Under the pieces are notes generated by a model. It saw nothing but the letters and a program-made list of their open reading frames with translations. It searched no databases and was not told the DNA's origin. A stretch of DNA of 64,000 nucleotides from Burkholderia aenigmatica (GTDB lineage Bacteria > Pseudomonadota > Gammaproteobacteria > Burkholderiales > Burkholderiaceae). Of this stretch, positions 51,985 through 59,612 are shown one piece after another (the first letter of the stretch is position 1; each line of letters begins with the position of its first letter). A program made the translations under genes and the position numbers. The stretch spans positions 1 to 64,000 of the forward strand of contig NZ_CABVQC010000043.1 of assembly GCF_902499175.1 (NCBI RefSeq). The letters run 5' to 3'.

Positions 51985-53187
51985 ATGTTCGAACACATCG
52001 ACGCGTACCCGGGCGACCCGATCCTGACGCTCAACGAGAACTTCCAGAAAGATCCGCGCGACCAGAAGGTCAACCTGAGCATCGGCATCTACTTCGACGC
52101 CGAAGGCCGGATTCCGGTAATGGGCGCCGTGCGCGAAGCCGAAACCGCGCTGCAGCGCGACAGCAGCGCGAAGCCGTACCTGCCGATGGTCGGCCTGGCC
52201 GCATATCGCGACGCCGTTCAGGCGCTCGTGTTCGGCGCCGATCACCCGGCCCGCGCGGCCGGCCGTATCGCGACGCTGCAAACGCTCGGTGGCTCCGGCG
52301 CACTGAAGGTGGGCGCCGACTTCCTGAAGCGCTACTTCCCGGATGCGCAGGTATGGCTCAGCGATCCGAGCTGGGAAAACCACCGCTTCATCTTCGAACG
52401 CGCCGGCTTCACGGTGAACACGTACCCGTACTACGACGAGGCGACGGGCGGCCTGAAGTTCGACGCGATGCTCGCGGCGATCGACGCGCTGCCGGCGCGC
52501 AGCATCGTGCTGCTGCACGCGTGCTGCCATAACCCGACTGGTGTCGACCTCGACGAAGGCCAGTGGGAGAAGCTGATCGACGTGATCGAGGCGCGCGGGC
52601 TGCTGCCGTTCGTCGACATGGCGTACCAGGGCTTCGGCGCGGGCCTCGACGCGGACGCCTTCGCGGTGCGCGAACTGGCCCGCCGCGGCGTGCCGGCGCT
52701 GGTCGCGAATTCGTTCTCGAAGAACTTCTCGCTGTACGGCGAGCGCGTGGGCGGCCTGAGCGTCGTCTGCGAGGATCCCGCCGCGGCCGACCGCGTGCTC
52801 GGCCAGCTGGCCGGCGCCGTGCGCTCGAACTACAGCAACCCGCAAACCTACGGCGCGAAGGTCGTGGCAGCCGTGCTCGGCACGCCTGCGCTGCGCAAGC
52901 AGTGGGAAGAGGAACTGGCGGCGATGTGCCGCCGCATCGCACGGATGCGCCAGTCGATCCATGACGGCCTGCGCGACCACGTCAGCGGTGAGGCACTGAC
53001 GCGCTATGTGAAGCAGCGCGGGATGTTCACGTACACGGGTCTGACCGAATCGCAGGTCGACGCGCTGCGCGAAGTGCACGGCGTGTACATCCTGCGTTCG
53101 GGCCGGATGTGCGTGGCGGGCCTGAACGACTCGAACGTCGCCATCGTCGCCGATGCAATCGGCAAGGTGCTGAAGAGCGGCGTCTGA
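51985..53187 (+). CDS. tyrB: aromatic amino acid aminotransferase (class I, TyrB-like)
   Basis: A 400-residue PLP enzyme of the aspartate/tyrosine aminotransferase group. It opens FEHIDAYPGDPILTLNENFQKDPR and carries HACCHNPTGVDL around the cofactor. The Schiff-base lysine lies in NSFSKNFSLYGERVG (K246), and SNPQTYGAKVV and MCVAGLN occur near the C-terminus. It converts Tyr or Phe plus 2-oxoglutarate to the aryl-pyruvate plus glutamate. Aspartate activity is also possible. It is co-oriented with the permease 45 bases upstream and is closed by a terminator. Confidence 0.9.
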   Translation: MFEHIDAYPGDPILTLNENFQKDPRDQKVNLSIGIYFDAEGRIPVMGAVREAETALQRDSSAKPYLPMVGLAAYRDAVQALVFGADHPARAAGRIATLQTLGGSGALKVGADFLKRYFPDAQVWLSDPSWENHRFIFERAGFTVNTYPYYDEATGGLKFDAMLAAIDALPARSIVLLHACCHNPTGVDLDEGQWEKLIDVIEARGLLPFVDMAYQGFGAGLDADAFAVRELARRGVPALVANSFSKNFSLYGERVGGLSVVCEDPAAADRVLGQLAGAVRSNYSNPQTYGAKVVAAVLGTPALRKQWEEELAAMCRRIARMRQSIHDGLRDHVSGEALTRYVKQRGMFTYTGLTESQVDALREVHGVYILRSGRMCVAGLNDSNVAIVADAIGKVLKSGV

Positions 53188-53221
53188 TCGCGGCGCGCTC
53201 CGGCGCGCCAGCAGCAGGCCG

Positions 53222-53257
53222 AACCGGCTGTCTCCCGCAAGGGGGCAGCCGGTTTTT
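53222..53257 (+). terminator. Rho-independent terminator after tyrB
   Basis: AACCGGCTG (53222-53230) and CAGCCGGTT (53246-53254) form a nine-pair stem, which may extend over TCTCCC/GGGGG, and a T-run follows. It lies 35 bases after the aminotransferase stop. Confidence 0.85.
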
Positions 53258-53349
53258 TGTTGGGCGACCGCAAGGTGCGTCGCCCGGCTGACGCGGGGGC
53301 AGGCGCGGCGGTACGATCACGGGATCGAACATCACTCGAAAGGAGCGAC

Positions 53350-53748
53350 ATGGGCATCCGGATCATCCAGCTCGGCACGCCGCGCGCGGCCGGCGAGGGC
53401 CTGCGGATCGGCACGGTGCGGCGGCCGCCGCGCGGCGTGCCGAAGGCGGAATTCGCGTCGCGCAACTACTATGATGTATGGCTGCCGACGCTGTCGCCGA
53501 GCCCGGAGCTCGTCGCGCAGGCGCAGGCCGCCGAGACCGATGCCGAATGGAACGCGTTCCGGCGTCACTTCCGCGCGGAGATGGCGCATGGCGATGCGCC
53601 GAAGGTGCTCGACCTGCTGGCGGCGCTGTCGGCGACCACGGCGTTCTCGATCGGCTGTTACTGCGACGACGAACGCCATTGCCACCGCAGCGTGCTGCGC
53701 GAACTGCTCGCGGAGCGCGGCGCGGCAATCGAGCCCGACGCGGGCTGA
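53350..53748 (+). CDS. DUF488 family protein
   Basis: A 132-residue protein. The N-terminal sequence IIQLGTPRAAGEGLRIGTVRRPPRGVP is typical of DUF488. The C-terminal half holds the conserved CYCDDERHCHRSVLREL, with cysteine and histidine residues spaced for metal or redox chemistry. AAAGGAGCGAC precedes the ATG. The family function is unknown. Members often sit beside stress or nucleic-acid genes. Here it precedes a low-oxygen-type cluster but is separated from it by 138 bases containing an FNR-type box. Confidence 0.83.
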   Translation: MGIRIIQLGTPRAAGEGLRIGTVRRPPRGVPKAEFASRNYYDVWLPTLSPSPELVAQAQAAETDAEWNAFRRHFRAEMAHGDAPKVLDLLAALSATTAFSIGCYCDDERHCHRSVLRELLAERGAAIEPDAG

Positions 53749-53822
53749 ACGCGGTTTGAAGCGGCGTCGCGCAGCCGCGCCGGCACGCTGCTGCGTCGTT
53801 ATCGTGCGGCGCAGCGAACCGG

Positions 53823-53836
53823 TTGACGTGGGTCAA
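53823..53836. promoter_or_regulatory. FNR/ANR-type box upstream of DUF1488 gene
   Basis: TTGACGTGGGTCAA matches the FNR consensus TTGAT-N4-ATCAA at eight of ten defined positions with perfect symmetry. A -10-like TATGCT follows at 53856-53861, which would put the box centre near -39 to -41, the class II activator position. An FNR protein with intact iron-sulphur cysteines is encoded 1.2 kb downstream. Confidence 0.65.
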
Positions 53837-53886
53837 GCGCGCGGGCGCGCGCGCCACTATGCTCTTGTCATGGAGCCATCACGACG

Positions 53887-54177
53887 ATGACAGGCCGACA
53901 GATGCAGATTGTCTTCCCGCCGGAACCACCCGAATATTGCGCACGCGACCTGGTCGTGGCGTTTTCGGCGCTGGTCGACGGACGTTGCGTGCAGTGCGCG
54001 GTCACGGCCGAGGCGCTGGAAGATCATTTCGGCGCGCCGTCGCTGCTCGAACGCGACCTGCTGGCTGCGTTCGAAGCGCACCGGTCGGCGATCGAGGCGA
54101 TGGCGCGACGCATGCTCGAGGAAATCGGCGGCCGGCCGGTGCTGCTGCACAGCGGCCACTTCCGGCTCGAAGACTGA
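53887..54177 (+). CDS. DUF1488 family protein
   Basis: A 96-residue protein with the DUF1488 pattern: a beta-rich N-terminal half (QIVFPPEPPEYCARDLVVAFSALVDGRCVQCAVTAEALEDHFG) and a helix (ERDLLAAFEAHRSAIEAMARRML). Function unknown. It follows the FNR-type box and is spaced 16 bases from the next small gene, so the series from 53887 to 54938 may be one oxygen-controlled unit. No export signal is seen. Confidence 0.8.
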   Translation: MTGRQMQIVFPPEPPEYCARDLVVAFSALVDGRCVQCAVTAEALEDHFGAPSLLERDLLAAFEAHRSAIEAMARRMLEEIGGRPVLLHSGHFRLED

Positions 54178-54193
54178 TACCGCAGGAGGGCGC

Positions 54194-54433
54194 ATGACAC
54201 TGCAGGGCAACATTCACGAACGCGACTGGTCCGTCGAAGTCGAGACGCGCCCGTGCGAATCAGGCGAATTCCGCTGCCGCGTGTCGGTCGAGCATGGCAC
54301 CGGTGCCGCGCGTTTTCATCACACGTTCGAGCACAGCCACGCGTATCCGACCGAGCGCGAGGCGATGATCGAAGGGCTGCGGGCGGGCATGACGTGGATC
54401 GAGATGAAGGCGTCGCAGACCTTCAACGTATGA
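54194..54433 (+). CDS. small conserved protein of unknown function
   Basis: A 79-residue protein (IHERDWSVEVETRPCESGEFRC, FHHTFEHSHAYPTEREAMIEGLRAGMTWIEMK). It looks like a small beta-sheet plus helix, without motif or signal peptide. GCAGGAGGGCGC gives a strong ribosome site. It is the second gene of the presumed FNR-regulated series. I do not recognise a characterised family. Confidence 0.7.
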   Translation: MTLQGNIHERDWSVEVETRPCESGEFRCRVSVEHGTGAARFHHTFEHSHAYPTEREAMIEGLRAGMTWIEMKASQTFNV

Positions 54434-54587
54434 ACCGTCCCGCGCCGACGAAGGCGCGGGCAGACTATCGGCCGGCAGCGATCGAAGCATTCGCGCCGCG
54501 CCACGGGCAACACGTGCCGCCGCTTTTCGGTGCGGGCGGCACTTGCAAGGCGGTCGACGAGCGGGCGGCCCCGTCAGGAGACACGAC

Positions 54588-54938
54588 ATGGGCGTGGGCA
54601 TGCAGATCGCCTGCCACGGATTCGCGGGGTCCGCCGCGATCGAAGCCGAAGCCGGCGCGCAGTTGGTCCGGCTGGAACGGTTTCGCGCGCTGATTGGCGG
54701 CTGCCATCTCGCCATCGAATCGCGTGCCGCCGCCGATGGCGCACGCCAGTACGACGTGCGGCTCGAGCTCGTGATGCACGACACGGCGCTGTGGTCGCTG
54801 CCGCCGTGCGTCGGCGGCGACGTGGACGACACGCTGCGCCGTGCGTTCATGCAGGCCGAACAGGCGCTGATCGCATGCCAGGCGGGCGGTGCAAGGGTGG
54901 GGCTGCGCAACGCGGCGGCCGGCGGCGCGGTGCGATGA
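54588..54938 (+). CDS. ribosome hibernation factor-like protein (HPF/RaiA-type fold)
   Basis: A 116-residue protein whose layout fits HPF/RaiA: an opening strand MQIACHGFAGSAAIEAEAGA, a helix, then LVRLERFRALIGGCHLAIESR and YDVRLELVMHDTALWSLP, with a final helix DTLRRAFMQAEQALIACQ. HPF-type proteins silence ribosomes in stress. Several basic residues important in classic HPF are absent, so the assignment is moderate. The start at 54588 is chosen from CAGGAGACACGAC. The convergent FNR gene ends 61 bases away. Confidence 0.65.
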   Translation: MGVGMQIACHGFAGSAAIEAEAGAQLVRLERFRALIGGCHLAIESRAAADGARQYDVRLELVMHDTALWSLPPCVGGDVDDTLRRAFMQAEQALIACQAGGARVGLRNAAAGGAVR

Positions 54939-54998
54939 TGCATCGCGCGCGGTGCCGGGGCCGTGCGGGTCGCCAGACGTAGTCCGGGTGTGGGTCCG

Positions 54999-55778
54999 TC
55001 AGACCCGTGCGAGGGCTTGCGAGTCGATGATGCGTATGCGCTTGCCGCGCGTTTCGACCAGCGCTTCACGATGGAACCGCGAGAACATCCGGCTCACGGT
55101 TTCGAGCTTCATCCCGAGATAGCAGCCGATTTCCTCGCGCGTCATCCGCAAGTTGAATTCCGTCGCCGAATAGCCGCGCGCCTCGAAGCGCGACGACAGG
55201 TTCAGCAGGAAATGCGCGACGCGTTGCTCGGCCGACATCGTGCCGAGCAGCAGCATCTGGCTCGATTCGCGAACGATTTCGCTGCTCAGCATCTGATAAA
55301 GGAAGTGCTGCATCGGCTTGATCTCGCGGCACGCCGCTTCGAGCGCGCCGAACGGGATGATGCACACGACGCTGTCTTCGAGCGCGATCGCGTCGCAGCA
55401 GTGCTGGCCGCCGCCGATACCGTCCATCCCGAGCGTTTCACCGGCGATCTGGAAGCCCGTCACGTGCTCGCGGCCGTCGCGATGCATCATCACCGTCTTG
55501 AATGAACCGGCGCGCACCGCATAGATGCTCTGGAACGGATCGTCGGTGCGGAACAGCGCGTCGCCCTGGCGAACCTGCCGGGTCGTGCAGATGATCGCGT
55601 CGAGGCGGCCGTATTCGGCCGCGGTCAGGTGCGGCGGCAGGCACATCGAGCGCATCGCGCAGACCGAGCAGCGCGCGGCGGGATGTTTGGCTGCGTCGGC
55701 GCGCGTGACCGCGCGAAGCGGAATCGTCGGCCGAGGTGCGATGGGTACGTCGGCGGCGCAGATGGTGGCTGTGGACAT
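54999..55778 (-). CDS. FNR/ANR-type oxygen-sensing regulator
   Basis: A 259-residue Crp/Fnr protein. The N-terminal cysteines C37, C40 and C46 (CSVCAMRSMC, spacing C-x2-C-x5-C) and a central cysteine at 127/128 (GGGQHCCDAIAL) can hold a [4Fe-4S] cluster, as in true FNR. The cyclic-nucleotide-like barrel spans about 50-160. The C-terminal helix-turn-helix is MTREEIGCYLGMKLETVSRMFSRF, with the E-xx-SR pattern that recognises TTGAT. It acts as an anaerobic activator. The gene is 16 bases downstream of a single-domain response regulator on the same strand. Confidence 0.92.
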   Translation of the reverse strand: MSTATICAADVPIAPRPTIPLRAVTRADAAKHPAARCSVCAMRSMCLPPHLTAAEYGRLDAIICTTRQVRQGDALFRTDDPFQSIYAVRAGSFKTVMMHRDGREHVTGFQIAGETLGMDGIGGGQHCCDAIALEDSVVCIIPFGALEAACREIKPMQHFLYQMLSSEIVRESSQMLLLGTMSAEQRVAHFLLNLSSRFEARGYSATEFNLRMTREEIGCYLGMKLETVSRMFSRFHREALVETRGKRIRIIDSQALARV

Positions 55779-55794
55779 GAGTCACTCCGGCTCG

Positions 55795-56199
55795 TCAGGG
55801 GCGGTGCGCGCGGGCGTGCACCAGCGATTCGATGACACGGCATGCAGCGTCGAATTCGACGGTCTTGTCGAAGAAGTAATCGGCTCCGGCCGACGCGCAT
55901 GCCTCTCTGAATGCCGGCGCCGAGTGATTCGTCAGCACGATCGTGACGATGCGCGGCGCGGCTTTCGACAGCGTCCCGATCAGGTCGAGGCCGCTGCCGT
56001 CCGCCAGCCGCAGGTCGACGATCACCACGTCCGCCTGGCTGCTGCGGATATGCGTCCACGCGTCCTGGCCGTCCTCCGCCTCGCCCACGACGGCGACGCC
56101 GCGGATCGAGCCGACGAGCAGCGCGATCCGCTGCCGGACGGCGACAGCGTGATCGACGAGAAACACCCGGAGTGCGGCGGGCAACTGGCTGGCATTCAT
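55795..56199 (-). CDS. single-domain response regulator (receiver only)
   Basis: A 134-residue CheY-like receiver. The phospho-acceptor aspartate is in DVVIVDLRL (about D62), the switch threonine in VLTNHS, and the lysine in YFFDKT. The acidic pair is reduced to one Asp (FLVDH), which may affect Mg2+ binding. No output domain follows, so it signals by protein contact or phosphotransfer. It is encoded just upstream of the FNR gene in an apparent two-gene operon. No histidine kinase lies nearby. A striking dyad is found 56-97 bases upstream. Confidence 0.85.
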   Translation of the reverse strand: MNASQLPAALRVFLVDHAVAVRQRIALLVGSIRGVAVVGEAEDGQDAWTHIRSSQADVVIVDLRLADGSGLDLIGTLSKAAPRIVTIVLTNHSAPAFREACASAGADYFFDKTVEFDAACRVIESLVHARAHRP

Positions 56200-56254
56200 G
56201 CCGGCAGTATCGTGTTGCGCCGCCGAAAATGAAATCGGCCGAATTGGAAGTTGA

Positions 56255-56296
56255 TGTAGGCCGCTGCGACGCGTTGTAGGGCGATTCCTACAACGC
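56255..56296. promoter_or_regulatory. TGTAGG/CCTACA dyad array upstream of the response regulator
   Basis: GCGTTGTAGG (56271-56280) and CCTACAACGC (56287-56296) form a perfect ten-base inverted repeat with a six-base centre. A third copy of TGTAGG lies at 56255-56260, exactly 20 bases from the second, two helix turns away. It sits between the reductase stop and the response-regulator start, 56-97 bases before the latter. It looks like a cooperative activator site for the response regulator-FNR operon. A terminator is less likely, as no T-run follows. Confidence 0.6.
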
Positions 56297-56367
56297 GTAC
56301 GGAAAATCGCCGGAGCGGCGCCGAGCTGGGGGTGCCGCGAGCGCGGCCAGCGGGCTGCGCCGCCGAA

Positions 56368-57303
56368 TCAGCCGGCCCGGCGTGCGTCCAGCGCATCGCG
56401 CGCCGTGCGGCACGCGGCCAGATCCCACGCGGCACAGCCGACGCTCTTGAACAGCAGCGGCCCGCTGCGGTCGAATGCGCCGCCGAGCACGTCGGCCAGC
56501 GACGAGACGGCCTGCCAGTCGACCTGCGCGACGATCAGGTCGCCGGCTTCGTGGCGCGCGCCGGCCGGATCGTCGACCACCAGCCGGCTGGCGCGCACCG
56601 TGTTCGCGTCGATCTCGGCCGCGTCTGCGGTGAATGCGCCGACGCCGACCACGAGCCGGCCTTCGCGCGCGGCTTCGCGATAGACGGGCGTACGGCTCGT
56701 CGTCAGCGTGACGACGACATCGATCGCATCGGGAATCGCGTCGCCGTCGAGCGGCACGAGACGCGGCGCGTGCGCGCGATGGGCGGCACAGAATGCAGCC
56801 GCGCTGTCGGCGCTCGTGCCGCGCACGTGAAGGCGTGCTTCGGGAAAGATCGCGGCGAGCGCTTCTGCGTGATTGGCGGCCTGCTTGCCGGTACCGATCA
56901 GCAGGATGTCGCGCGGCGCGGCGCCGTGCAGCGCCTGGATGCCAAGCGCGGTGATGGCCGCCGTGCGGCGTCCGGTGACCGTCGTGCCATCGAGCGCGAA
57001 GCGCATCTCGCCGGTGGTCGCGTCGTATGCCGTGACCTGGCCGAGGATCGTCGGCAGCCCGCGCGCACCGTTGCCCGGGCACACGTTCACGAGCTTGTGG
57101 GTCGCGAGGTCGCGCGCGCTCGACGGCATCGACAGCATCACGCCGCCGGCCTGCAGCGGCACGACCAGGCGTTCGGGGCTGACGATCTCGCCCGACGCAT
57201 AGTCGGCGACAGCCTGCCTGAGCGTGGCGAGCAGCGCCGGGTAGTCGAGCAGCGCGGCCGTGTCGGCCGCATCGAAAACGGGAATCGGGGAAAGAGCGGT
57301 CAT
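56368..57303 (-). CDS. delta1-pyrroline-2-carboxylate reductase (ornithine cyclodeaminase/mu-crystallin family)
   Basis: A 311-residue member of the OCD/mu-crystallin family. The NAD(P)-binding segment is ILLIGTGKQAANHAEAL near the middle. MRFALDGTTVTGRRTAAITALG is the family's conserved run, with Arg/Thr contacts to the substrate. VVGVGAFTADAAEID lies in the second half. Together with the dehydratase at 59613, which makes delta1-pyrroline-2-carboxylate, the likely reaction is its NAD(P)H reduction to L-proline (LhpI-type). Ornithine cyclodeaminase activity is the alternative. It is divergent from the GntR regulator. The start at 57303 is used. Confidence 0.83.
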   Translation of the reverse strand: MTALSPIPVFDAADTAALLDYPALLATLRQAVADYASGEIVSPERLVVPLQAGGVMLSMPSSARDLATHKLVNVCPGNGARGLPTILGQVTAYDATTGEMRFALDGTTVTGRRTAAITALGIQALHGAAPRDILLIGTGKQAANHAEALAAIFPEARLHVRGTSADSAAAFCAAHRAHAPRLVPLDGDAIPDAIDVVVTLTTSRTPVYREAAREGRLVVGVGAFTADAAEIDANTVRASRLVVDDPAGARHEAGDLIVAQVDWQAVSSLADVLGGAFDRSGPLLFKSVGCAAWDLAACRTARDALDARRAG

Positions 57304-57566
57304 CGTGTACGTCGTATGCGTCGGTGAGCGTGGACGACGGGCGCATGCCGCGCCCGCCACAGGGCTGCCGGATACCGTGACACAGGGCAGTGTGGATCGA
57401 ATCTATACCACTTGCTGGCCCACCCGCAACCCAGAAAATAAAACGGCTCGCTGTTTTTGGTTCTAATATCTGTCCAGAAGGGTCGTCACGGCGTCGATGC
57501 CGGCGCGCTCCGGTATAGTGCGAACCCATTCCAGATTCACGCCCGCGACCGGGCAGGAGCAATACG

Positions 57567-58304
57567 ATGATGTCCGCGCGTCCCGACACACCCGAAGGCG
57601 GTTTCAGGCCGCTGCAGATCTACGAGCAGGTGGCCGAGAAGATCCGCGACGAAATTCGCGCGGGGCGCTATGCCGCCGAGTCGCGGCTGCCGTCCGAACG
57701 CGAGCTCGCGGGGCTGTTCCAGGTCGGCCGGCCGGCCGTGCGCGAGGCGCTCGGCGCGCTGCAGAACGAAGGGCTCGTGTTCACGAAGCGCAATTCGGGC
57801 ACCTACGTCGTCGCGTCGCCGCTCGACGTGCTCGCGCAGCGCGGTGACACGCACACGGCGTCCGAACCCGATTTCAGCCCGACGTCGACGCTCGACGTGC
57901 GGCTGATCCTGGAGCCCGCGATCGCACGCCTCGCGGCCGCGCACGGTCGAGCCGACGCCGGCGCCGAACGCTATCTGGCTCAGATGGAAACCATTACCGA
58001 CGTCGACGATCCGCATCAGCGCGCGCTGTGGAACGAGAGCGACCGGCTGTTCCACCGGCAGCTCGCGTTGATGACCGGCGATGCGCTGATGGTGAAGATT
58101 GCCGACGAAGTCGCGAAGACGATGGACCAGCCGCTGTGGAAACGCCTGAAGGACGACGGCATCTACGATGCGGGCCGGATCCGGCTGTACGTGTCCGAAC
58201 ACCGGCTGATCTACGAGGCGATCGTGTCCGGCGACGCCGACGCGGCGGCGTTCTATGTCGAGCAGCACATCCGCCGCGTGCGGCGCGACATCGCGCCGAA
58301 GTGA
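57567..58304 (+). CDS. GntR-family regulator (FCD domain) of the hydroxyproline module
   Basis: A 245-residue FadR-type regulator. The winged helix (16-80) reads IYEQVAEKIRDEIRAGRYAAESRLPSERELAGLFQVGRPAVREALGALQNEGLV. The FCD domain follows (TLDVRLILEPAIARLAAAHGRAD, SDRLFHRQLALMTGD, EHRLIYEAIVSGDADAAAFYVEQHI), with the metal-binding Asp/His pattern. GGAG stands seven bases before the ATG at 57567. It is flanked by the reductase on one side and the binding protein and dehydratase on the other, and two inverted repeats lie downstream before the binding-protein gene. The inferred effector is a proline derivative. Confidence 0.87.
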   Translation: MMSARPDTPEGGFRPLQIYEQVAEKIRDEIRAGRYAAESRLPSERELAGLFQVGRPAVREALGALQNEGLVFTKRNSGTYVVASPLDVLAQRGDTHTASEPDFSPTSTLDVRLILEPAIARLAAAHGRADAGAERYLAQMETITDVDDPHQRALWNESDRLFHRQLALMTGDALMVKIADEVAKTMDQPLWKRLKDDGIYDAGRIRLYVSEHRLIYEAIVSGDADAAAFYVEQHIRRVRRDIAPK

Positions 58305-58318
58305 CGGCGCCAGGTTCG

Positions 58319-58342
58319 TTCTGGTCTGAAAAATGACCAGAA
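58319..58342. promoter_or_regulatory. inverted repeat, candidate GntR operator
   Basis: TTCTGGTC (58319-58326) and GACCAGAA (58335-58342) are perfect arms around eight bases, located 25 bases upstream of the -35 of the binding-protein promoter. A similar half-site, GTCCAGAA, lies before the GntR gene (around 57472-57479). The site may be bound by the GntR protein. It also sits just after the gntR stop, but no T-run follows, so it is not a typical terminator. Confidence 0.5.
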
Positions 58343-58366
58343 TCGAAGTTTTTATTTTGATATTGC

Positions 58367-58395
58367 TTGCATGGTGACCACGCGTGTCCTACATT
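58367..58395 (+). promoter_or_regulatory. sigma-70-type promoter of the binding-protein gene
   Basis: TTGCAT (58367-58372), a 17-base spacer, then TACATT (58390-58395). Transcription would start near 58402, inside the adjacent inverted repeat. Confidence 0.5.
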
Positions 58396-58413
58396 GGTTT
58401 CACACAAAACCAA
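58394..58413. promoter_or_regulatory. inverted repeat overlapping promoter and start site
   Basis: TTGGTTT (58394-58400) and AAACCAA (58407-58413) are perfect arms with a six-base centre. The dyad overlaps the -10 element and the predicted start of transcription, and ends three bases before the AGGAG of the binding-protein gene. A repressor bound here would block transcription. Confidence 0.55.
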
Positions 58414-58425
58414 TCAGGAGACATC

Positions 58426-59547
58426 ATGCGATACCTCGTTACCGCGCTCTCGGTGGCCATCGCCGCCGGCGCGCTGACTTCCGCGCAGGCGCAGGAAGTC
58501 GTCATGATCGGCCATTCGGCGCCGCTGACCGGCCCGCAGGCTGCGAACGGCAAGGACAATGAAAACGGCGCGCGCCTGGCCGTCGATGAACTTAACAAGG
58601 CCGGCATCAAGGTCGCCGGCAAGACCGTCACGTTCAAACTGGTTTCCGATGACGACCAGGCCGACCCGAAGGCCGGCGTGCAGGTCGCACAGAATCTCGT
58701 CGACAAGGGCGTCGTCGCGGTGCTCGGGCCATACAACTCGGGCGTCGCGATTCCCGCGTCGCGCGTGTACTCGACTGCCGGCGTGCCGATGCTGCCGGTT
58801 GCGTCGAACCCGGCGCTGACGAAGCAGGGCTTCAAGAACATCTTCCGGATCGGCGCGAGCGACGAACAGCTCGGCGGCACGATGGCTACCTTCGCCGCGA
58901 AGACGCTGAACGCGAAGACCGCCGCCGTGATCGACGATCGCACCGCATACGGGCAGGGCGTGGCCGAGCAGTTCATGAACGTCGCGAAGGCGAACGGCAT
59001 CAAGATCGTCGACCAGGAATACACGAGTTCGTCGGCCACCGATTTCCTCGGCATTCTCACCAAGATCAAGGCCAGCAACCCCGACGTGATCTTCCTCGGC
59101 GGCTATGCGGCACAGGGCGCGCCGATGGCCAAGCAGATGAAGCAGCGCGGCCTGCGTGCGAAGCTGCTCGGCGGCGACGGCATCTGCTCGGCCGACATGG
59201 GCAAGGTGGCGGGCGACGCAGCGTCGATCGTCTACTGCGCGCAGGGCGGCGTCGCGCTCGAGAAGACGGCGGCCGGCCGCGAATTCCTGAAGAAGTACCA
59301 CGACACGTATCACACCGACACGCAGGTCTACGGTGTGAACTACTACGACGGGATGAAGCTGCTCGCCGACGCGATGGTCAAGGCCGGTACGACCACCGAC
59401 AAGGCGAAGCTGATCGCGCAGCTCGCGAAGTCGGACTACAAGGGCGTCGCGGGCACCTATTCGTTCGACGCGAACGGCGACCTGAAGGGCGCGCCGACCA
59501 CCGTCTACGTGATCCGCAACGGCCTGCCGGAACCGTACGCGAAGTAA
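58426..59547 (+). CDS. branched-chain-type amino acid ABC transporter, periplasmic binding protein
   Basis: A 373-residue LivJ-like (Peripla_BP_6) protein. The signal peptide is about 1-22 (AAGALTSAQAQ). The mature start VVMIGHSAPLTGPQAANGKDNENGARLAVDEL is typical. AVLGPYNSGVAIPASRVYSTAGVPMLPVASNP forms part of the ligand cleft. CAQGGVALEKT and VYGVNYYDGMKLLADAMVKAG lie towards the C-terminus. No permease or ATPase gene accompanies it, so it must share one encoded elsewhere. AGGAGACATC precedes the ATG at 58426. Its place between the GntR and the dehydratase suggests a hydroxyproline or proline ligand. Confidence 0.88.
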   Translation: MRYLVTALSVAIAAGALTSAQAQEVVMIGHSAPLTGPQAANGKDNENGARLAVDELNKAGIKVAGKTVTFKLVSDDDQADPKAGVQVAQNLVDKGVVAVLGPYNSGVAIPASRVYSTAGVPMLPVASNPALTKQGFKNIFRIGASDEQLGGTMATFAAKTLNAKTAAVIDDRTAYGQGVAEQFMNVAKANGIKIVDQEYTSSSATDFLGILTKIKASNPDVIFLGGYAAQGAPMAKQMKQRGLRAKLLGGDGICSADMGKVAGDAASIVYCAQGGVALEKTAAGREFLKKYHDTYHTDTQVYGVNYYDGMKLLADAMVKAGTTTDKAKLIAQLAKSDYKGVAGTYSFDANGDLKGAPTTVYVIRNGLPEPYAK

Positions 59548-59612
59548 CCGGCCAGCCTGCCATCGGACGGCGGCGCGGCCGCCGTTCTTCGTTTCAACGC
59601 ATTCGATCACCC

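Noticed and set aside
54434-54587. An additional small gene between the 79-residue protein and the HPF-like gene
   Set aside because: Short overlapping frames exist, but none has a ribosome site or recognisable composition. The HPF-like start at 54588 is well supported.
56271-56296. Terminator of the reductase gene
   Set aside because: The stem lies about 70 bases after the stop and has no T-run on the minus strand, and an extra half-site two turns away favours a protein-binding site.
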